NCBI GenBank assembly: GCA_030562195.1
Contig: JAUJPP010000007.1
Coordinates: 31,369,769-31,433,768 of the forward strand
Direction: 5' to 3'
Length of the DNA: 64,000 bases
Source: Nipponacmea schrenckii
Lineage: Eukaryota > Mollusca > Gastropoda > Lottiidae
The position numbers were made by a program, and so were the translations under genes. This document shows positions 12,091 through 25,000 of this stretch, piece after piece. Below the pieces are notes generated by a model. It did no database searches. It saw only the letters and a program-made list of their open reading frames with translations, and had not been told where the DNA came from. Numbering within the stretch: the stretch's first letter is position 1; each line of letters begins with the position of its first letter.

Positions 12091-14257
12091 GGGAAGCTCG
12101 CTAGCCCAAACGGAAAAAGATAGACTATTTCTGTTTTCACCAATGGTTTTTATATGGGCTGGAATCAAAAATGAATATCTAACATGAAATTTTCGCTAAA
12201 CCGAAAGTGGCTAATTGCATAATATGCAAATAAGATTTCAAGCTAGCTCGGGCCCTAATAGTCGCATCGGTCTGAAATTTACAGGATATAGAAAGATAGG
12301 CAGCACAATTAAAACTACATCGTCAAAATTTTTTGATCACTTCCGGTTTGGGCGTGGGGACTTCCGGTTTTTTCGTCTCATGTCGGGCGACCCTGCTTCC
12401 GATGTAATTCAAGATTCTTAACAAAATCAGTATATTTTAGCTATACTAAATGATTTTAATCCCCTGAGATGAAGAAAAATTAAATTGAATGTTGCGCATG
12501 CGCAGTTTTCAAAAATGGCAAATTTTCTTAAAAATTTAATAAGTCCGCCAATTATTAACCGATTTTTATGATTTTGGTGTTTATCGAAACCTTGATACTT
12601 TATCTAAAAAATGTTGGGAACAGAATTTTGATTTTCGAATTTGAATTTTTTTTATGCCCGTTCGAATTTTTCGAAAATTTAAAACTCTATATCTCGTGAC
12701 CTTGACCTTAAATGACCTTGACATTTGAGATGTAGAATGTCATTGACCTCAGCTGTCTATAGATGTGCTGATATTGCATGACAAATATTAACTTCCGGTT
12801 TTATAGCCCACCGAAATCTGACTATTTTGCAATTTTGGATGGTTATGTTACACTTTCGGGCTCTAATGTTCGGATCGATCTGAAATTTACAGGATATAGA
12901 TAGATACGCAACACAATTAAAAATATATCATCAAAATTTTTTGATCACTTCCGGTTTGGGCGTGGGGACTTCCGTTTTTTTTTTATCTCATTTCAGGCGA
13001 CCCTACACCCCGTGTAATTCAAGAATGTAAGCAAAAACAGTACATTAGCTATACAAAATAATTTGCATCCCTCGAGAAGAAAAAAATTCCAATTGCTAAT
13101 AAAATTTATTTATTTTTTTGTAAAATTTTTGCATACAAATTCAAAAAATATCTCTTTATAAAGCTGTGAATTAGCAAATTATCACATAGCTTGAATTTTC
13201 TCTCTATGTTAATTACGACCAAAGTTACAAAATAATGTTTAAATTTGAATATAGAGAGTTTAAATTTCATGACAAATTGACATCTTACTACCTACTTAAA
13301 TTTTAGTTTGGAATTTATGTAAATATCCTACCGAAATCTTAGACATGTACAAAAATCTAATAAGGAACTGATAGTAGAAACTTATAGTAGAAAAAATTGC
13401 CTATATAGCGGAAAGTTTACGCTTACAATTGTAGGCTGAAAAGTACGGGAATTGAAAGCTAGCAGGTTAGAAGTTTCAAAATGTTCGAAATCCATGTTCC
13501 CAGTTCTAGTTTTTTTTTTTTTTTTTTTTTTTTTGGGAAGCTCGCTAGCCCAAACGGAAAAAGATAGACTATTTTTGTTTTCACCAATGGTTTTTATATG
13601 GGCTGGAATCAAAAATGAATATCTAACATAATATTTTCGCTAACTCGAAAGTGGCTAATTGCATAATATGCAAATAAGATTTCAAGCTAGCTCGGGCCCT
13701 AATAGTCGGATCGGTCTGAAATTTACAGGATATAGAAAGATAGGCAGCGCAATTAAAACTACATCATCAAAATTTTTTGATCACTTCCGGTTTGGGCGTG
13801 GGGACTTCCGGTTTTTTATCTCATTTCAGGCGACCCTATATCCCGTGTAATTCAAGAATGTAAGCAAAAACAGTATATATTAGCTATACAAAATAATTTG
13901 TATCCCGCGAGAAGAAAAAAATTCCAATTGCTAGTTGCGCATGCGCCATTTATCCGAGAATGGCAAATTTTCTTTAAAATTTAATTAGTCCGTCATTTAT
14001 TATTTATGCCCGTTTGAATTTTTAAAAAATTTGAAATTCTAAATCTTGTGACCTTCACCTTCAATGACCTTGAAATTTTCCATATAGAATGGCATTGACA
14101 TCAGCTGTCTATAGATCTAACAATATTGTTACGCTTGTTCCACAATTGGAGGCTGAAAAGTACCGGAATTGATAGCTAGCAGGTTAGAAGTTTCAAAATG
14201 TTCGAAATCCATGGGATAACGCATAGTTGCCACGCTCGGAGCTGTTCACAGTTCTAG
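12021..14257. mobile_element. 2.24-kb T-rich insertion built of tandem related units
   Basis: It is absent from copy 1, where the same T-run is uninterrupted (about 2111-2119). It starts with a hairpin (12021-12045), followed by poly-T. Two head-to-tail units each run from GGGAAGCTCGCTAGCCC (12091 and 13535) to CAGTTCTAG (13508 and 14257). A core with CACTTCCGGTTTGGGCGTGG recurs three times (about 12340, 12945, 13785). There is no ORF of interest. The class is unresolved. Confidence 0.75.
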
Positions 14258-14799
14258 TTTTTATTATTACACGACGATTCTGAAATCAATCCTTACGTGG
14301 CTCTATATCGAAAACATGTAAGAAATCATTTATACTACTTTAAAATATTCTTTTTATAGAAGCGACTAACATTTCTCATTTTATTGAATCTATAAACTTC
14401 AAAGTTTAAAAGGCCTCAAAACACTTTTACTTTTCAAAAATATTCGCTGATCGTGTTTACCATCCACTCTGAACTTAATTTCTACTAGTGGATGTTCTTT
14501 GTCGATCGTATAGAATCACAGAATTGCTGTAAGCAATAAATAGAGACCTTTAATACCACACTTTGTGGTGTGCTTTTGTCAAGATTTTGTGTGTGAGAGG
14601 GGGTGACATTTCGCCCTTGTCCGACCAATGCCCATGACTTTTACTAATTACCCTTTTATTGTCCGTCAAGTTCGTTGATTTCAATGAAGGAATATGTTAT
14701 GTTAGAATAATGATAATACACACCTTCTTTAACAGGGCTTATATTATAACGCCACCTCGACAATCAAATTATTTCAGTCTAGGAGCGAAATACGTCATC

Positions 14800-15060
14800 C
14801 ATTGCATTGTCTCCATGGACTGAATGTTAAACAGGACCATGTCCTAAAGTATTAGACCTTATTCTGACCCATGTAAAAAAAAAAGACTCTATGTTTGTCT
14901 CCATGGGCTGAATGTTAAACGGACCATGTCCTTGGTATTGGACCTAATTCTGACCATGTAAATAAAGAGTTTATGTTTGTCACCATGTGCTGAATATTAG
15001 ACAGGACCATGTCCTTGTGTATTGGACCTAATTCTAACTCATGTAAAATAAGGAGTTTAT
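14800..15060 (+). repeat. Dispersed repeat type B monomers, copy 2
   Basis: This is the counterpart of 2660-2920 within the duplication. It has the same monomers with small deletions. Confidence 0.8.
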
Positions 15061-15909
15061 TTATTCATTTATATTCCCCTGGCAATCGAACCAATTTAAA
15101 CATTGCCAGAGAAATAAAATAAGATTAAAGAAAAGTTAAAAGGCAGTGAATGGGGTTGTTTGGCTTCAAATGAAGTTTTCTATTAGACATGAACAGCTTT
15201 CTTTGTGTCTATATAGCTTTATACAACTGAGACAACTTAGAGAGTCTCCGAGAGTCTCCGTTGTAAGAAGAAGGAACGACGTTCCAATGAGCAGCTATTT
15301 GCTGAATCTGTTCTTGCCTTTTGATAGGATGAGATTCATTTTGCATTTTTGAGTTGTTTATCGATTAAAAAAACTTAAACGAATCGAAAAGTTCAATGAT
15401 ATTTGGGTGTGTGTTGGGTTGGGAGGGGGGGGGCGAATCTCGTTAGTGTTAAGGTATTAGAGTGTATCAAGTAATAATGGGGCAGGTCGAGTGAAACGGT
15501 GGCAAACTACTGGCGTACCAAACCCTGCGTACAGGGTTTACAATGAGCAATCATGCCGACCATCCAGTGTTACCCGAGCTGTTACTTATCTTCAGACAAA
15601 AGGTGCCGAGTGTCGTGTTTACAAACATGATAATATTGGTAATAGAAGAAGTAAAATTCCGTTATTACCATATCTGACATCATAGTCTAGTCGAGTATAG
15701 ACAATGAGTTATACAGACACCAAACATCGCGTTTTAATTACAACTTTTCACGTCTTCTTATTCAAGGCTGGAATAACAAAGACAGTGTAAGTTGAAACTT
15801 GAATGATCGACAATTTTCCAATCGAAGATTAATTAAAGAATGAAAGAATGAAGTCAAGGGTCAAAATCACAAACAAACAAATTGTAGAGTGGGTTATATA
15901 GCACTGCCG

Positions 15910-17104
15910 ACTGAGAAATCTCATACTTACTGGCCTCTAATAGCTGATCGACTGAAACTTACTGTCTCTTTCCTCTGATACCGGTACGGTGACAAGCAAA
16001 AAGATTGGTGCACTGCAGACTGAGAAATCCGATACTTGCTGACTTTTACAGCCTCTGATAGCTGTCCGACTAGTCTGAAACTTACTGACACTTACGGTTG
16101 ATACGGGTACGGTGACAAGCAAAAAGATTGGTGCACTGCAGACTGAGAAACCCGATACGTGCTGACTTTACAGGCTCTGATAGCTGCCCGACTAGTCTGA
16201 AACTTACTGACACTTACGGTTGATACCAGTACGGTGACAAGCAAAAAGATTGGTGCACTGCAGACGTGCTGACTTTTACAGCCTCTGGTCATAGGCGCGG
16301 GAACAGGGGGGGCAGGGGGGGGGGGGGCAAATGCCCCCCCAAAAATTTTTGATGGGGGGCAAAAATATCTTTTGTCCCCCCAAAAAATGAAATAAAATAA
16401 TTATATGTACCGGGTAGCCTAAATATGTTATTGTCTCATAAGGCCATATTTGTAAATTTCCTTGGTTTTTTAACCTTCGAAGCTGGTAGTACAATCAAAG
16501 AATATAAGTTTCTCTATCACGATCAAATTATTAAGACTGAATCACTCACGCCACACCATCCAGGGCCGAGTTTCACCGCCATGACATTCGTTCCGACCAG
16601 ATTGTACGATTTCTCAAACCACCACCAAACCAACAGTTTTCTAAATCATCCAATTGATTCTAAATCCACTACCAACGACCACCAAAGTGCAACTACCTAG
16701 TTTGCGATATCAGCAATTGCTGGAAGCGAACGTTAACTCGCCATTTACCTACCTACCGATCAAATTATTTGAATAAATAATAATTTTACTTTCTCTTACT
16801 TTTGAGTTATCTCCCGTAATTCGATTAATTTTGAAATAAAGGTATATGAATGATAACAGTTTTTTGACTTTGAAATAGTTTGCCCCCCCCCCCCAACCTA
16901 AAATTTGTTCCTGCGCCCCTGCCTCTGGTAGCTGTCCGACTAGTCTGAAACTTACGGTTGATACCGGTACGGTGACAAGCAAAAAGATTGGTGCATTGCA
17001 GACTGTGAAATCCGATACGTGCTTGCTTTTACAGTCTCTGATAGCTGTCCGACTAGTCTGAAATTTACTGACTCTTACGGTTGATACCAGTACGGTGACA
17101 TGCA
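15910..17104 (+). repeat. 122-bp satellite, copy 2 part, split by a hAT insertion
   Basis: About four units of 122 bp are present. The array is interrupted at 16290-16921 and resumes in register with AGCTGTCCGACTAGTCTGAA at 16931. Confidence 0.9.
16290..16921. mobile_element. 632-bp hAT MITE inserted in satellite
   Basis: The ends are CATAGGCGCGGGAAC and, reading inward from the right, CAGGGGCGCAGGAAC. The 8-bp duplication CCTCTGGT flanks it at 16282-16289 and 16922-16929, where the intact satellite has a single copy. G- and C-homopolymers lie just inside both ends. There is no transposase, so it is non-autonomous. Confidence 0.9.
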
Positions 17105-18582
17105 TGGTTAGCATCCGAGCTAGTGTTGTTGGCCCTATCAGTTTCTAATAGACACTACAATAGTCTCAAACTTACTGAAGGACAAAGCCAAGTTCTTGAT
17201 TGGTCCAAGTCAAAAATAAATAGGAAAAGCTAAAAATTAAGTACAATCTCGTGTGATAAATTTCGGTTGGGTCGGCCGTCTGAAACTGAACTAGGAACGT
17301 ATACACAATTGATCATCAAAATTGTCCTTTATCTGATATAAAATTGGTTGAAATACAGGCTATTCTGCAGGAGTTCCAAATTTAATTTCTACAGGGTTAC
17401 CTCCCATATTACAATTCATTGTTGTTGGTAAATGGTTGAGGTTTTTACGATGATGAGTCCGCGAATTTATATGCCAACTAAGTCTGAAAATTGTGTTGAA
17501 AAACTCTTTAATATAATCTAGAATTTTTATCATAATTTAAAAAAGACAACACATACAAAAAATAAAATCACATAAATAAGTAAATATTAACAAACAATAA
17601 TACATTAGTTAAGTTTATAACGCTTTATAACAATACATGCTTAAGCAGTTTGAGCACTCTCTGAAATTGGTTGGAGAGTTCCCTCACAATTTGCTGTATG
17701 CTAAGCTCATTGTTGACAGTTTGAGCACTCTGGTGACTCCAAAATACAATTCTTCCCCCAATGTTTTACATTAATTTCAGTGCCTAAGTTAAGAATAACC
17801 AAAAAAAAATTTATAGTGATATCCAGAAGGGCACATTGTTAGATTGCTTATTATGCTGTACCCAAGTTAACAAGTTGCCATAAATCCATTATGGTGATAA
17901 CCAGGAGGCCATATTCCTAGATTCGTATATACATGTATATTTGATTCATATTTGTATAACTTTGATTCTTGCTTCAATGATATTGAGAAATGAATAAAAG
18001 TGTAGAGAGTATAAAATGATAAGATATAAAGATATAATATATTACAAGTTTTTAAGGATGTATGTAATAATTTTCTTCTTTTAATGATAGATATATATAT
18101 GATAATTTATGGTTGTATGTGTGGCAGCATCAGAATATTTTGCTATTGTAGTTAAATTTGATACAGTTGAAAATTGAAATCTATTTTGTGAAATGCACTA
18201 TAATTGCAATATACACCTATATATAGGCAGCAGATTTCAAAAAGAAAAACCAAAGATGCAGATCAACTTATTCTGTTGTAATGACTATCTTTTTTCTTTT
18301 AAAAAGAGTGATATCGCTGTTATAAATTATGTAAGGAAATGAATGATAACACAAAAACTGTATGTAATCAAACTTGTTTGCTCATTTAGCCAAACTAAAA
18401 ATAAATTTAGTCACTCCTAAAATGCAAAATAACAGCAATGTTTCCAGCCAAATTTTTACAAATTTCACCTCCGCTATTTTAGAACATTGCCTAGAGCCAA
18501 TTTCTCACCAGTGCCTTGAACTGCTTAAATTAGTGATGCCACTATAATGCTATATAAGGAGAATGTTTTTATTACAAGGTCT
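17105..18582. other. Intergenic, nothing recognised
   Basis: This is AT-rich single-copy-looking sequence between the duplication and SPEF1-a. I see no coding exon, RNA gene or terminal-repeat element in it. Confidence 0.5.
18568..18573 (-). promoter_or_regulatory. Poly(A) signal of SPEF1-a
   Basis: AATAAA on the minus strand lies 9 bases past the stop codon at 18583, which would give a very short 3' UTR. Confidence 0.55.
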
Positions 18583-21500
18583 TCACCGTCTCTGTTGACC
18601 TGTAGGGCGAATCTGTTCCATACGATTCTGAAGGTCATCAATTCTTACATCTTTTAAATGTACCAAATGTTCTAATCTTTTTATTTTAGCTTGTAATATC
18701 TAGAAATAGACAAAATACATTCAGATCATGAGAGATTATGACTTTAATTTTACAATGGAGTTCTTATACATCAATCAAACAATGAAAAATTAGCATTTTT
18801 AATGTATTTTTTGTTCAATCCTATTTAAGCTTAGATTGCCAAACAACTGTACTTGTGGAGATATAAAACTGGAATTATGAGCAGATGCATACAGTTTCTT
18901 TTAAAAATCCACCATCACACTTTTATTTTGATACAAATAAAACAGTAAAAATGTTGAGATACAGCTCATATTAAAGGATTGAGGGGTACTGGAAATTTGA
19001 TTCAAACTTATTTTCTGGGAAAAATTTTAGGGAAAATCTAAAGGCCACAAACTGATTGAAAATAGTCTAAAATATTGAAGTAATGAACAGAGAGGACAGG
19101 AGAGTTTGGTGTCTACTGAATATACATAAGTTTAGACTATTTGGATCTTCAATATTTAAAATACCTGTATTGTTTCTTCCTTTGCTAAATTTTCTTGTTC
19201 TTTTTCTTCTAATAGAATTCTTGGTATCATTTCATTCGAGGGGAATGGAGTTCTGTGATGAGAACTTCTGAAATATCAAAGTCATAGTTTTAAACACACT
19301 TAACTATAACATACAGAAAGTAAAGAAGCATATATAGATATACTATTTCTGATCAGTCTAATTAAAATATAGACCTAACTTTCGTTCGTATTTTATTAAT
19401 TTCGTTTCGTATGTTTTTATTAGCTATTGGCTTTGTACGTAACCACTACAGTTAGGTCTAACACTGCCCTTCAATACGAACTGTTTGAACAACCTTTGAC
19501 CAGCTCAGTTTTAACCAATAACGTAGCTTCCATTCCCTGCTACATGGTAATGTGACGCAAACAAGTGGTGCATTCTGAGACGTATTCGACTAGCTTATCC
19601 AGTCCGCTCAAATAGAAAGTAGAACAATATGGTTGTTTCGTCAACCGCTGATAAAATTATTTCTTTATTATGGATTCAATATAGACATCGAAGAAGGTTT
19701 GTACTAAAAATTTGTGTTTGTGTGGAATGGCCTTTGTACTAGAGATTTTCATTGGCTGTTCTGTATCAGTTCAGATTAAGTGGTGGTGTAGTGGTTATGT
19801 ACAAAGCCAATAGCTAATAAAAACATTCCAAACGAAACTAATAAAATACGGACGAAAGTTAGATCTATATTTTAATTAGACTGTATTTCTGATGTTTATT
19901 AACTCAACGTTGCACATGCTCATACAGGCAGTGTTATCAAGAGAAATTAATTTCTCTCGCTACCTATGAAATCTTTCAAGAAATTAATACACAATAATAA
20001 AAAATTAACATCTTTACCAAAGCTAGTTAACTGATAGTGATATTTATATTCTACTTACGTTTTATGCTGTAGTGAGTGGCCGGTGGATAGATGTCCTGTA
20101 ACATTGCGAGATGGAATAAGAGACTGACTAGTTTCATGAACGTGACTGTGACCAGGAGGTAATTTTACCTGTCCTGAACAAAAATAAAAAAATATGATTA
20201 AGACTCGATTCTTTTTGTACTTGATTACAGGAACATAGATCTGTCCATTTAATACACAAGTACTAGGGTATTTTTAAATAAGTTGTGCAATGAAATATTA
20301 TTTATTTCTTTGCGGTCATGCACTTGATCGTGGTGAACATGGATCTGTCCATCTTTTATTTTTTCATATGATTTTATTACCCAATGGTCTGAATGTTTGA
20401 CAGGACCATGTCCTGGTGTATTAGACCTTATTCTGACCCATGTAAAATAAATAGTCTGTGTTTGTCACCATGAGCTTAATGTTTGACTGGAACATGATTG
20501 TGCTTGTGTATTGGACCTAATTCTAACCCATGTAGAATAAAGAGTCTTTGTTTGTCTCCATGGGCTGAATGTTTGACAGGACCATTAGCTTGTGTGCTGG
20601 ACCTAATTCTGTCCCATGTACATATAAGAGTTTATTTTTTTTTATTATACTAATAAATTACCTGTAGTAATATTTTGATCTGCCTCAGGTTTATCACTGA
20701 TAACACGGGAAGGGGAGATAATCTTCTCTCCCTTCCCTCGGTGATTCAACTCATATTGTGCCTTAGATATTTTTACGCGTAACATTAATAAAACTTTTTC
20801 TATAACTCCGACTTTACATAGAGCTACACTCTTTATAACATCATCCGACAGCTGAAAATGCAACTTGGAAAATACTTTTCTGAAAATAGTAAAAAGAAAT
20901 GGGTTGGCTTCATTAATTTCAGTTTCCTATATTCAATTTGAACACTGGTTTGTCAACTCTGTAGTGCAATCTGCTTATTATAGGTTTATGTCTTCATTGG
21001 CCCATTAGGTGCAGAAGAGTAGGACATAAAACTCTTTTTCATTTGTAATGCAATCTACAAAACCATAACAATTTTGACTACTAATATGATGTTTGTGATC
21101 ATGAAATTTTGCAGCCATTTTGACCTTCAGTGGTTTTAGTCAGGGCCTTGTTATAAATCTACCCCACCCACTCACCTGTTTAATAAAGACCAGTTCTGTA
21201 TTTTATGGGTAGTGGAATTGGCTGGAGCATAGTTATGTAACTCGACTATCTTGGGTAAGGAATGTTTCACTACTTCTGCTACCAACACTATAATATAGAC
21301 AAAAATATGAATTATTATGAAAAACTTAAGTTTTAGTTTCCTAAAAACTTTATATTTTGGTTCTACATGACATTCAAAACAAAAATTGAAAAAAACATCT
21401 TATCCCGACCCTATGAAACTGAAAATGGCCATATTTTCATTATCCTATTTCTACAACATTCCAGTTTTGCGTTTGAATAACAACAAGAATCCATTAATAT

Positions 21501-21699
21501 TAATTATATAATGACACAACAAAATTCACTGTCCCATACCTCCGTCCGAAAAATCTCTATTTATATTTCGTTTCGGACGAGAAAGGGGAATACTGTCAAT
21601 CCAACTGTACAGATCTTCTAATTCCGATTGTTGAAATTCGTCAAAATCTTCCGCATTTTTAGGTGTCATTTCATCTGTTTGAGTTCTGTTGGAATCCAT
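18583..21699 (-). CDS. SPEF1: Sperm flagellar protein 1 / CLAMP, paralog a
   Basis: There are six coding exons: 21540-21699, 21176-21287, 20662-20879, 20059-20173, 19165-19267 and 18583-18699. All have GT-AG borders and matching phases, giving 274 residues. The N-terminal CH-like domain shows LYSWIDSIPLSRPKRNINRD in exon 1, then VELHNYAPANS and WSLLNR in exon 2 and LSDDVIKSV in exon 3. A proline/histidine-rich linker follows, then a C-terminal coiled coil (KRLEHLVHLKDVRIDDLQNR). SPEF1 binds and bundles microtubules in the axonemal central apparatus and in planar-polarised epithelia. It is longer than human SPEF1 (236). ATG 21699 is the only start before the conserved domain. Head to head with AHI1; intron 3 holds a composite repeat and intron 4 a MULE-like MITE. 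Confidence 0.93.
19354..19883 (+). mobile_element. MULE-like MITE, copy 1 (SPEF1-a intron 4)
   Basis: The inverted ends of about 95 bp begin CAGTCTAATTAAAATATAGA. They are flanked by a perfect 10-bp duplication TATTTCTGAT (19344-19353, 19884-19893). It has no ORF. The same element, with its interior reversed, lies at 32488-33058. Confidence 0.88.
20210..20640 (+). repeat. Composite dispersed repeat (type A then type B monomers)
   Basis: Type A monomers carry GATCTGTCCATTTAATACAC and GTCATGCACTTGATCG. They pass into type B monomers (CAGGACCATGTCC, ACCCATGTAAAATAAA). The same order is found at 48510-49110, so this is one structured family. It lies in SPEF1-a intron 3. Confidence 0.78.
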
Positions 21700-22059
21700 T
21701 GTTAGTTATCTAAGCGCATGAAAGAATGTCAGAGAAAAAAACAAGTTTAATCTGAGGTAATTTTATAGATTATTTACAAAAGTTTGTTTACGTTTCCGTC
21801 GATACCGCTTCCCACAATTCTCTAGTAATAGTACTTTGTTTTCCGGTCCCTAAAATTCATTTCATTACTTCAAAGTTCTCATTTCTTAAAATAGCACTGA
21901 CTTTATTTTTAACAACAACCAAGTGCCATTTCTAACAACAATATGGCTGCCTTTTTGCAGAATTTTTAAAACAAGTTTGATCTTGTTTGATCTTTACATT
22001 TAACTCTGAGTTTATGTTTTTGACATCAACTTTTTAGTGGTCCCTAGAACACAGGGAAA
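21700..22059. promoter_or_regulatory. Divergent SPEF1-a / AHI1 promoter region
   Basis: Only 360 bp separate the two start codons. The interval has a forkhead motif TGTTTAC at 21785-21791 and an AATATGGC motif of YY1 type at 21940-21947. No RFX X-box was found. Shared regulation of two axoneme/cilium genes is an inference. Confidence 0.55.
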
Positions 22060-25000
22060 ATGACGGATGATTATGAAAAGCTTGGGAATAATAACTCGCC
22101 AGAACATGGCGGTGAAAAGTTGAAGAAAAGGAGAAAGAAGAAAGTTGCAAAGGATGACAGTTTGGTTGTTGAAAATGAGATGTCCCCTGCAGAAATCACC
22201 GATGAATTGATCTCACCTAGATCTGATAAACCAAAGAAAAAGAAGAAAAAACCACCTCAAGTCATTGAAGACCAAGTACAGGATGAATCTCAAGTAATGT
22301 TATTTTTAAACATTTTTGTTAATGCTAGTCTAGTCAAAATCCTAGACGAAAGGGGTTTCGCTACGCTTCACATACCCTTCCGTCTACTTTGGGTCTAAGG
22401 CGAAGACAATCGCAATTCTGTCTACACTGTGTAGACAAGTTTTATGGTTAAATTGTGAGCTTACTGTTAGTTGCAATCAGCCAATCGCGCATTTTACATA
22501 TAGAACAACATATCCACACTAAAGTCCATTAAGGTCAACACCTAATTGCTTTCAGTTATCGAAAACTTTAGGCCGATCGGCAAGGAGGTCGAAAATATAA
22601 AATCATATCTGTCATTTTTTGGTCAACTGCGATTTGATTGGCTGTCAAACAGGTCATGAGTGCAAATTTGGACACATCGATAACCGTACAAAAACGATAT
22701 ATTAGTTATTATAATAAATAGACTAGTTGATTTAAAACTTGAAACTTATTAATTAAATTGAATATTAGAACAATTTTATATGATATATTTGATTTTCAAC
22801 ATGATTTATGCATCGGGAAGCATGTAGTTATTACACTAAAAGTAACTCTTCTCGGGAAATGGTTGCGTGAATAATTTTACACATTTCAAAATGGCGGCTG
22901 ATTCAACAATTTATAGCTAAAAACAGAAAATTTGTAGCGGTACGATATTGGGAAGTCATTTACTAAAATAAATGCTAGTTTTGTTTTTGTGCTTTATATA
23001 CCAATGATTTCATGCCTATTTTCAAGCCTTACGCTGGTTTCTATAATTGCTATTATCTCACAAGAGAAACTCATCGTGGACTCTGTTTTGAACAGAGTCC
23101 ATAAGTGGACGAATGCTAGTCTACATGCCATAATTACGTGTTTTATTTCCATAGTGTACTGCAGATGTTGTTAAACATAAAAATGCAAAAGAAAATGGCC
23201 TATATGTTGTGAAAATGAAGAACCAGTACAATAACAAGACCTTTTATACTTTAGCAGACGACAGACAATCATGAATGAAGTGGGAAAGAAACAATGCACC
23301 ATTGCTGCAGACTGTTGTAGCCCTTATAGCATTCTTTTTATCTTGACACTTTTTTTTTTTATTTGAAGGTTGAAAATATTCCAATGAAGAAGGTTCGGAA
23401 GAAGAAGAAAGTAATTCAAGATGAAGGTTTAGGAGTAGAAAATGAAATGTCACCAGCTGAAGTCACGGATGAAGTTATTTCACCTAGAAGTCCTAAAACT
23501 GATAAAGTAAAAAAGAAGAAGAAAAAGAAAACCCCTGTCGATGAAACGATAGAAAATCAGGTGAGAAACTTCGTCATCAAAGTCATTACCTGGGAATAAA
23601 TATTAAATATAAAATTTTTTTTTTTTGTCCTTCCATTCTTATTTTGAGTAAAATCTTTGTACCGGTATGCCACTCCATAACACAAAGACAGTGTCATTCA
23701 TGACAAAAACACTTCCAAGAAGCTACAATTCTGGATCAGAAAACTATAATTATTAAAATGATCAAGAACAATTCACTTATGAATTTTGTTTCTTGTAGGT
23801 TGAAGAAATAAATGATGTAGGTTCACCAGAGCCTGTAGAAGGCGAACCAGAGCAGCCAGCAGCAGAGACTCCGAGAAAGATGAAGAAAAAGAAAAAGAAG
23901 CCGAAGGAAGAGACAGAGGAAGTTGTCCAACCTGAAGAAGATTTAAGTCCTCGTGAAATTGAAGATGAAGGCAAAATTTTAGCTGTCATGATACATCGAA
24001 CAGATAATTTAAAAAATAACTTTTATATCCAACATCCGTTAGTTCGCGTTCATATCGTAGACGAGATTACTGGGCATTATTTGGCTAAACAACATCAAGA
24101 CAGAGCTGTGACATCGTTTTACGAAACAAGGGCAGATAATTTAGAACAGATTCTTCCTATTATGACTCAACCTTTTGTTTTCCGTCAACAAAAATCCACT
24201 CTACCAGTTTGGGAAGAACTTTTAGTATTCAACGAAAATTTTAATTATTTTATTCAAGAACGTCCACAAGTGATAGTGTTTTTTGAATTGATTGATTTTG
24301 TGAGTATGAACAAAGCCAGTCGTCAATACTTGAATATTAAGAGCGAAGGTGGTTGGCACAGAATCGCGTGGGCTTTTTTGAAGCTTTTTGGAGGAAACAA
24401 GGAATTGAATGTTGACAAGAAAGTAAGGTTACAACTTTTTGAACCACCCAATAACTATAAGTTGAAGACTGGCCAAGTGGAGCTTTTCCAATGGTGGCAG
24501 AATACTGTTCGAGAATCTTACCCATCAACCTTGTATGTCACAGTAAAGGGAATTAACTCCCCTAATATGGTAGAACCGTCAACAAGGTCCATGTTTCCAA
24601 CACAAGAAGAACTTGGTAAGATGTCTTATGAAGAATTACAGAGAAGTATGAATTTTACAACTAAAACTCATGAGGAGAGCAAAAGGCCTGTAACCTCTTG
24701 GAACAGACTTCTTGGTCAGACTTGCCGTATACCAAATCAACAGATGATGTCTTTGAAAGCCGGCAGGAAAGGTTGCTTTGTTTTGAAATTTTCCCATGAT
24801 GGAAGAAGTCTCGCTTGTGCTTGTCGAGATGCAGAGAGCTATCCCATAATAATTTATGAAATTCCATCTGGAGAGCTGTTAGGAGAACTGACCGGTCATT
24901 TTGGTATCATTTACGATCTCTGCTGGTCAAAACGTGACACACAGCTTCTGTCAGCTTCTAACGATGGTACAGCAAGAATCTGGAATGTTAAGAAATTTCT

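Larger units (their letters stand above)
6617..17104 (+). repeat. Copy 2 of the long direct duplication, with insertions
   Basis: This copy aligns to bases 1-4138 in three blocks: 6617-7243, 10528-12020 and 14258 to about 16285. The blocks are separated by mobile insertions at 7244-10527 and 12021-14257, and a hAT insertion at 16290-16921 lies inside the terminal satellite. Differences outside the insertions are single bases and short length changes. Confidence 0.92.

Noticed and set aside
17445..17475. GATGATGAGTCCGCGAA, hammerhead-like box
   Set aside because: It has no stem II between the boxes and no downstream cleavage triplet; a chance match.
22040..22056. GGTCCCTAGAACAC as an RFX X-box before AHI1
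   Set aside because: The half-sites do not fit GTNRCC and RGYAAC with the allowed spacing.
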